The notes under the pieces are model-generated. The model ran no database searches. It was not told the origin of the DNA and was given only the letters and a program-made list of their open reading frames with translations. Made by a program: the position numbers and the translations under genes. Below, one piece after another: positions 6,315 through 8,873 of a stretch of DNA of 8,873 bases (its first letter is position 1; the number at the start of each line of letters is the position of its first letter). The stretch is from Bacteroidota bacterium (GTDB lineage: Bacteria; Bacteroidota; Bacteroidia; Bacteroidales; VadinHA17), in assembly GCA_022711195.1 (NCBI GenBank), contig JAKLFN010000083.1, forward strand, positions 1-8,873. Reading direction: 5' to 3'.

Positions 6315-8873
6315 ATGCGTTCTTTAAAAAAATTATCAGCAATCTTAATTTTTTTTCTTGCGGGCCCGGTTTTACATGCACAGAACGGGACGATCCGCGG
6401 ATCAGTATTTGATGAGGCCACCGGCGAACCGATGATAAGCGTCACAGTTGCGGTCGAAGGAACAACCAGGGGCATAACCACTGACCTCGACGGCAAGTTT
6501 AACCTTTCCCTGAGCCCGGGAACATACAACCTGCGGCTTTCATTTGTCTCATATGAGACAGTGACAATATCAAATGTGAAAGTTAATGCAGGTTCAGTGA
6601 CACTGCTCGGGAACATCATTCTGAAATCATCTTCGATAGGCCTTTCGGAAGTTACAGTATCGGCAAGCATGACCAGGAACACTGAAGGATCAGTAATGTC
6701 GATAAAGATGAAATCGCCAAACCTGATGGATGGCATCTCGTCAGCAAATTTCAGGAAAATGGGAGATTCCGATGCCGCATCATCAATAAAGAGAGTACCG
6801 GGGATATCCGTGGAAGGGGGAAAATATGTGTTTGTCCGCGGGCTGGGTGACAGGTATACCAAGACAATCCTGAACGGTGTCGATATACCGGGATTGGATC
6901 CGGACAGGAATACAATGCAGATGGATATTTTCCCGACAAGTATCATCGACAATATCATTGTACATAAATCTTTCTCAGCAGAGCTTCCTGCTGATTTTAC
7001 AGGTGGAGTCATCGATATTGCGGTAAAAGACTTCCCTGATGAGAAGAAGGGAAATATTTTTGCAGGATCGAGCTTTAATCCTGATTATCACTTTAAAGGC
7101 GACTATCTCACATACAAAGGAGGCAGCACTGATTTCCTCGGCTTTGATGATGGCACCAGGGCAATCCCTGCAACAACAGATATTCCCTTGTTTGCCAATG
7201 TATTAAACAATCCCGGAGGCAGCCAGGGAAAGAGATACAGGGAGATACTTGAAAACTTTAATCCTACGATGGCTGCCACAAAAAAGACGAGCTTCCTGGA
7301 TTACAATTTCGGCGTTTCATTCGGAAATCAGATCCCTGTAAAGAAAGTGACTATCGGATATAACTTCGGCTTCACATATAAAACAAACATAGAATTTTAT
7401 GAAAATGCAGAATACGGAAGGTACGGTTTGTCAAGTGATCCGGATGTTACGGAGCTTGAGGTAAGGGAGTTTCAGAAAGGAAACTTTGGCGTATACGGTG
7501 TCCTGATGAGCGGTCTCGGGGGAATTGCAGTCAAGACAAAAAAATCGAAATACCGGGTTAATATCATTCACCTGCAGAACGGCGAATCGAAAGCAGGTGT
7601 TTTTGATTATGTGGGATCAGACCAGGGAAGCAATTTCTCGGGGATCCAGCACAACCTTGAATACAGCCAGCGCTCTCTTACAAACGTACTGATTGACGGT
7701 AAGCACTCTCTCAGAGATTCCAGATGGGATATAGTGTGGAAACTGTCACCGACGCTATCGGTAATAAACGATCCGGATACCCGTTTCGTACGATATGTAA
7801 CTGACAACTCCGATTTCAGAATCAACACAGAGTCAGGTTTTCCGGAAAGAATTTGGCGGAATCTTTCAGAAATAAACCTTATGGGTATTGTACATCTTTC
7901 GAGGCAGTATATGTTCAGAGGGAAGATGGCAACTTTGAATTTCGGAGGCTCGTACGGATATAAGGAAAGGGATTTTATAATCCGTAAATATATGCTTAAT
8001 GTAAGGAATGTTCCTCTTACCGGTGATCCTGATGAACTGTTCAGAACAGAAAATTTATGGCCCCTGAATGGCATTTCATTTACCAGCGGAACAACTTATG
8101 AACCCGGATTTATACCGTCGAATCCCAACCAGTTCAATTCAAGCTCACAGAATGGCGCCGGATATATATCGACAGAACTTACTCTTCTTAAAGGACTACG
8201 TGTAATTGCAGGGGTGAGGTTAGAAAATTATTCACAGAGATATACCGGCCGGAATCAGTTGGGAACAATCGTCCTTGATAACGAAAAAGTAGTTGACGAC
8301 CTTGGGATTTTTCCTGCTTTAAACCTGGTTTACAATCTTACTCCAAATCAGAATCTAAGGTTCTCCTATGCAAAAACGATAGCACGTCCGTCGTTCAAGG
8401 AACTTTCATTTGCAGAGATAGCTGATCCGATCAGCGGGAGAACATTTATAGGAGGCATGTTCAGGGATGCTGATGATGTAGCAGGAAAGGAATACTGGGA
8501 CGGGAACCTGGAAAGTTCTGATATACATAATATTGACCTCCGCTGGGAAATATTCCAGAAAGAGGGGCAGATGATATCGGTAAGCGGCTTCTACAAGTAT
8601 TTCATAAAGCCGATAGAGATTGTACAATATGCCACCCAGACCGGGACCTTCCAGCCGAGGAATGTTGGCAACGGACAGGTGCTGGGCGCGGAGCTGGAAT
8701 TCAGGCAAAACCTTGGGGGTATAACAAAGCGGCTGAGCAGCTTCAGCATAAACTCCAATATCTCTGTAACAAAATCACGCATTGAGCTCAGTCTCACTGA
8801 GTATTTCTCAAGGACAGAGAATGCCAGGACCGGACAGGCAATAGAAAGGTACCGGGAGATGGCAGGACAGGCA
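6315..8873 (+). CDS. TonB-dependent outer-membrane receptor with carboxypeptidase-regulatory-like domain, 3' end missing
   Basis: The frame runs open from the ATG at 6315 through the last base, giving 853 residues; I read it codon by codon and saw no stop or frameshift. The start is preceded by A-rich sequence (CAAAAAAG) and gives a Sec signal peptide ending HAQ (cleavage after residue 22). Residues ~26-105 form a carboxypeptidase D regulatory-like beta domain (IRGSVFDEATGEPM, TDLDGKFNLSLSPGTYNLRLSFVSYE). SEVTVSA (111-117) sits where a TonB box is expected. The plug spans ~130-240, with VPGISVEGGKYVFVRGLGDR and LPADFTGGVIDIAVKDFP. The rest alternates barrel strands and loops; SYAKTIARPSFKEL (bases ~8364-8405) is a typical receptor barrel motif. 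The last residues, ERYREMAGQA, resemble the GQ(S/A)PY motif near the final strands, so perhaps 100-200 residues are missing. It would import a substrate with TonB-ExbBD energy, probably with the upstream lipoprotein. The substrate is unknown. Confidence 0.93.
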   Translation, partial: MRSLKKLSAILIFFLAGPVLHAQNGTIRGSVFDEATGEPMISVTVAVEGTTRGITTDLDGKFNLSLSPGTYNLRLSFVSYETVTISNVKVNAGSVTLLGNIILKSSSIGLSEVTVSASMTRNTEGSVMSIKMKSPNLMDGISSANFRKMGDSDAASSIKRVPGISVEGGKYVFVRGLGDRYTKTILNGVDIPGLDPDRNTMQMDIFPTSIIDNIIVHKSFSAELPADFTGGVIDIAVKDFPDEKKGNIFAGSSFNPDYHFKGDYLTYKGGSTDFLGFDDGTRAIPATTDIPLFANVLNNPGGSQGKRYREILENFNPTMAATKKTSFLDYNFGVSFGNQIPVKKVTIGYNFGFTYKTNIEFYENAEYGRYGLSSDPDVTELEVREFQKGNFGVYGVLMSGLGGIAVKTKKSKYRVNIIHLQNGESKAGVFDYVGSDQGSNFSGIQHNLEYSQRSLTNVLIDGKHSLRDSRWDIVWKLSPTLSVINDPDTRFVRYVTDNSDFRINTESGFPERIWRNLSEINLMGIVHLSRQYMFRGKMATLNFGGSYGYKERDFIIRKYMLNVRNVPLTGDPDELFRTENLWPLNGISFTSGTTYEPGFIPSNPNQFNSSSQNGAGYISTELTLLKGLRVIAGVRLENYSQRYTGRNQLGTIVLDNEKVVDDLGIFPALNLVYNLTPNQNLRFSYAKTIARPSFKELSFAEIADPISGRTFIGGMFRDADDVAGKEYWDGNLESSDIHNIDLRWEIFQKEGQMISVSGFYKYFIKPIEIVQYATQTGTFQPRNVGNGQVLGAELEFRQNLGGITKRLSSFSINSNISVTKSRIELSLTEYFSRTENARTGQAIERYREMAGQA

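Noticed and set aside
6203..6412. Plus-strand 69-codon frame across the lipoprotein-receptor gap
   Set aside because: It overlaps the ends of both flanking genes in another frame, spans the hairpin, and has no supported start or domain.
6269..7012. Long minus-strand open frame (247 codons) across the receptor start
   Set aside because: It is a shadow of the receptor gene: the plus frame has a signal peptide, a regulatory-like domain and plug motifs, while the minus frame has no recognisable features.

Overview
The window reads as part of a Bacteroidota chromosome, most likely an environmental member of the Bacteroidales/Marinilabiliales type. This is an inference from four things: an outer-membrane TonB-dependent receptor with an N-terminal carboxypeptidase-regulatory-like domain, a lipoprotein carrying a Bacteroidota-style surface-export signal, a TAnnTTTG-type -7 promoter element, and A-rich sequence rather than Shine-Dalgarno sites before several starts. 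No RNA gene, mobile element, CRISPR array or phage gene is visible, and no gap between genes exceeds 300 bases.

Layout. Bases 1-3744 hold the end of a tripartite efflux operon on the + strand: an RND (HAE1/AcrB-like) permease that begins before the window, overlapped by 11 bases by a TolC-type outer-membrane channel gene. The periplasmic adaptor expected for such a pump is not in the window and probably lies upstream. Bases 3745-3908 hold a compact palindromic repeat built from CACGGAG units, then a small hairpin. A - strand gene (3909-4598) encodes a secreted protein of unknown function. The 198-base divergent region (4599-4796) carries a regular array of four 11-base-spaced half-sites just upstream of a good Bacteroidota -7 box.

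This array and promoter face a two-gene unit on the + strand: a probable surface-exposed lipoprotein with a beta-sandwich plus right-handed beta-helix architecture (4797-6239), then, after a 75-base gap with a strong stem-loop, a large TonB-dependent receptor (6315 to the window end, incomplete at its 3' end).

The most interesting unit is the lipoprotein-receptor pair. It is laid out like a SusC/SusD uptake system, but the lipoprotein is a predicted beta-helix rather than a SusD-type helical protein. The upstream array has the geometry of a PhoB/OmpR-family operator (direct half-sites every 11 bp, the last one in the -33 region). A reasonable hypothesis is a response-regulator-controlled, perhaps phosphate-starvation-controlled, outer-membrane uptake system. 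The substrate cannot be read from the sequence.
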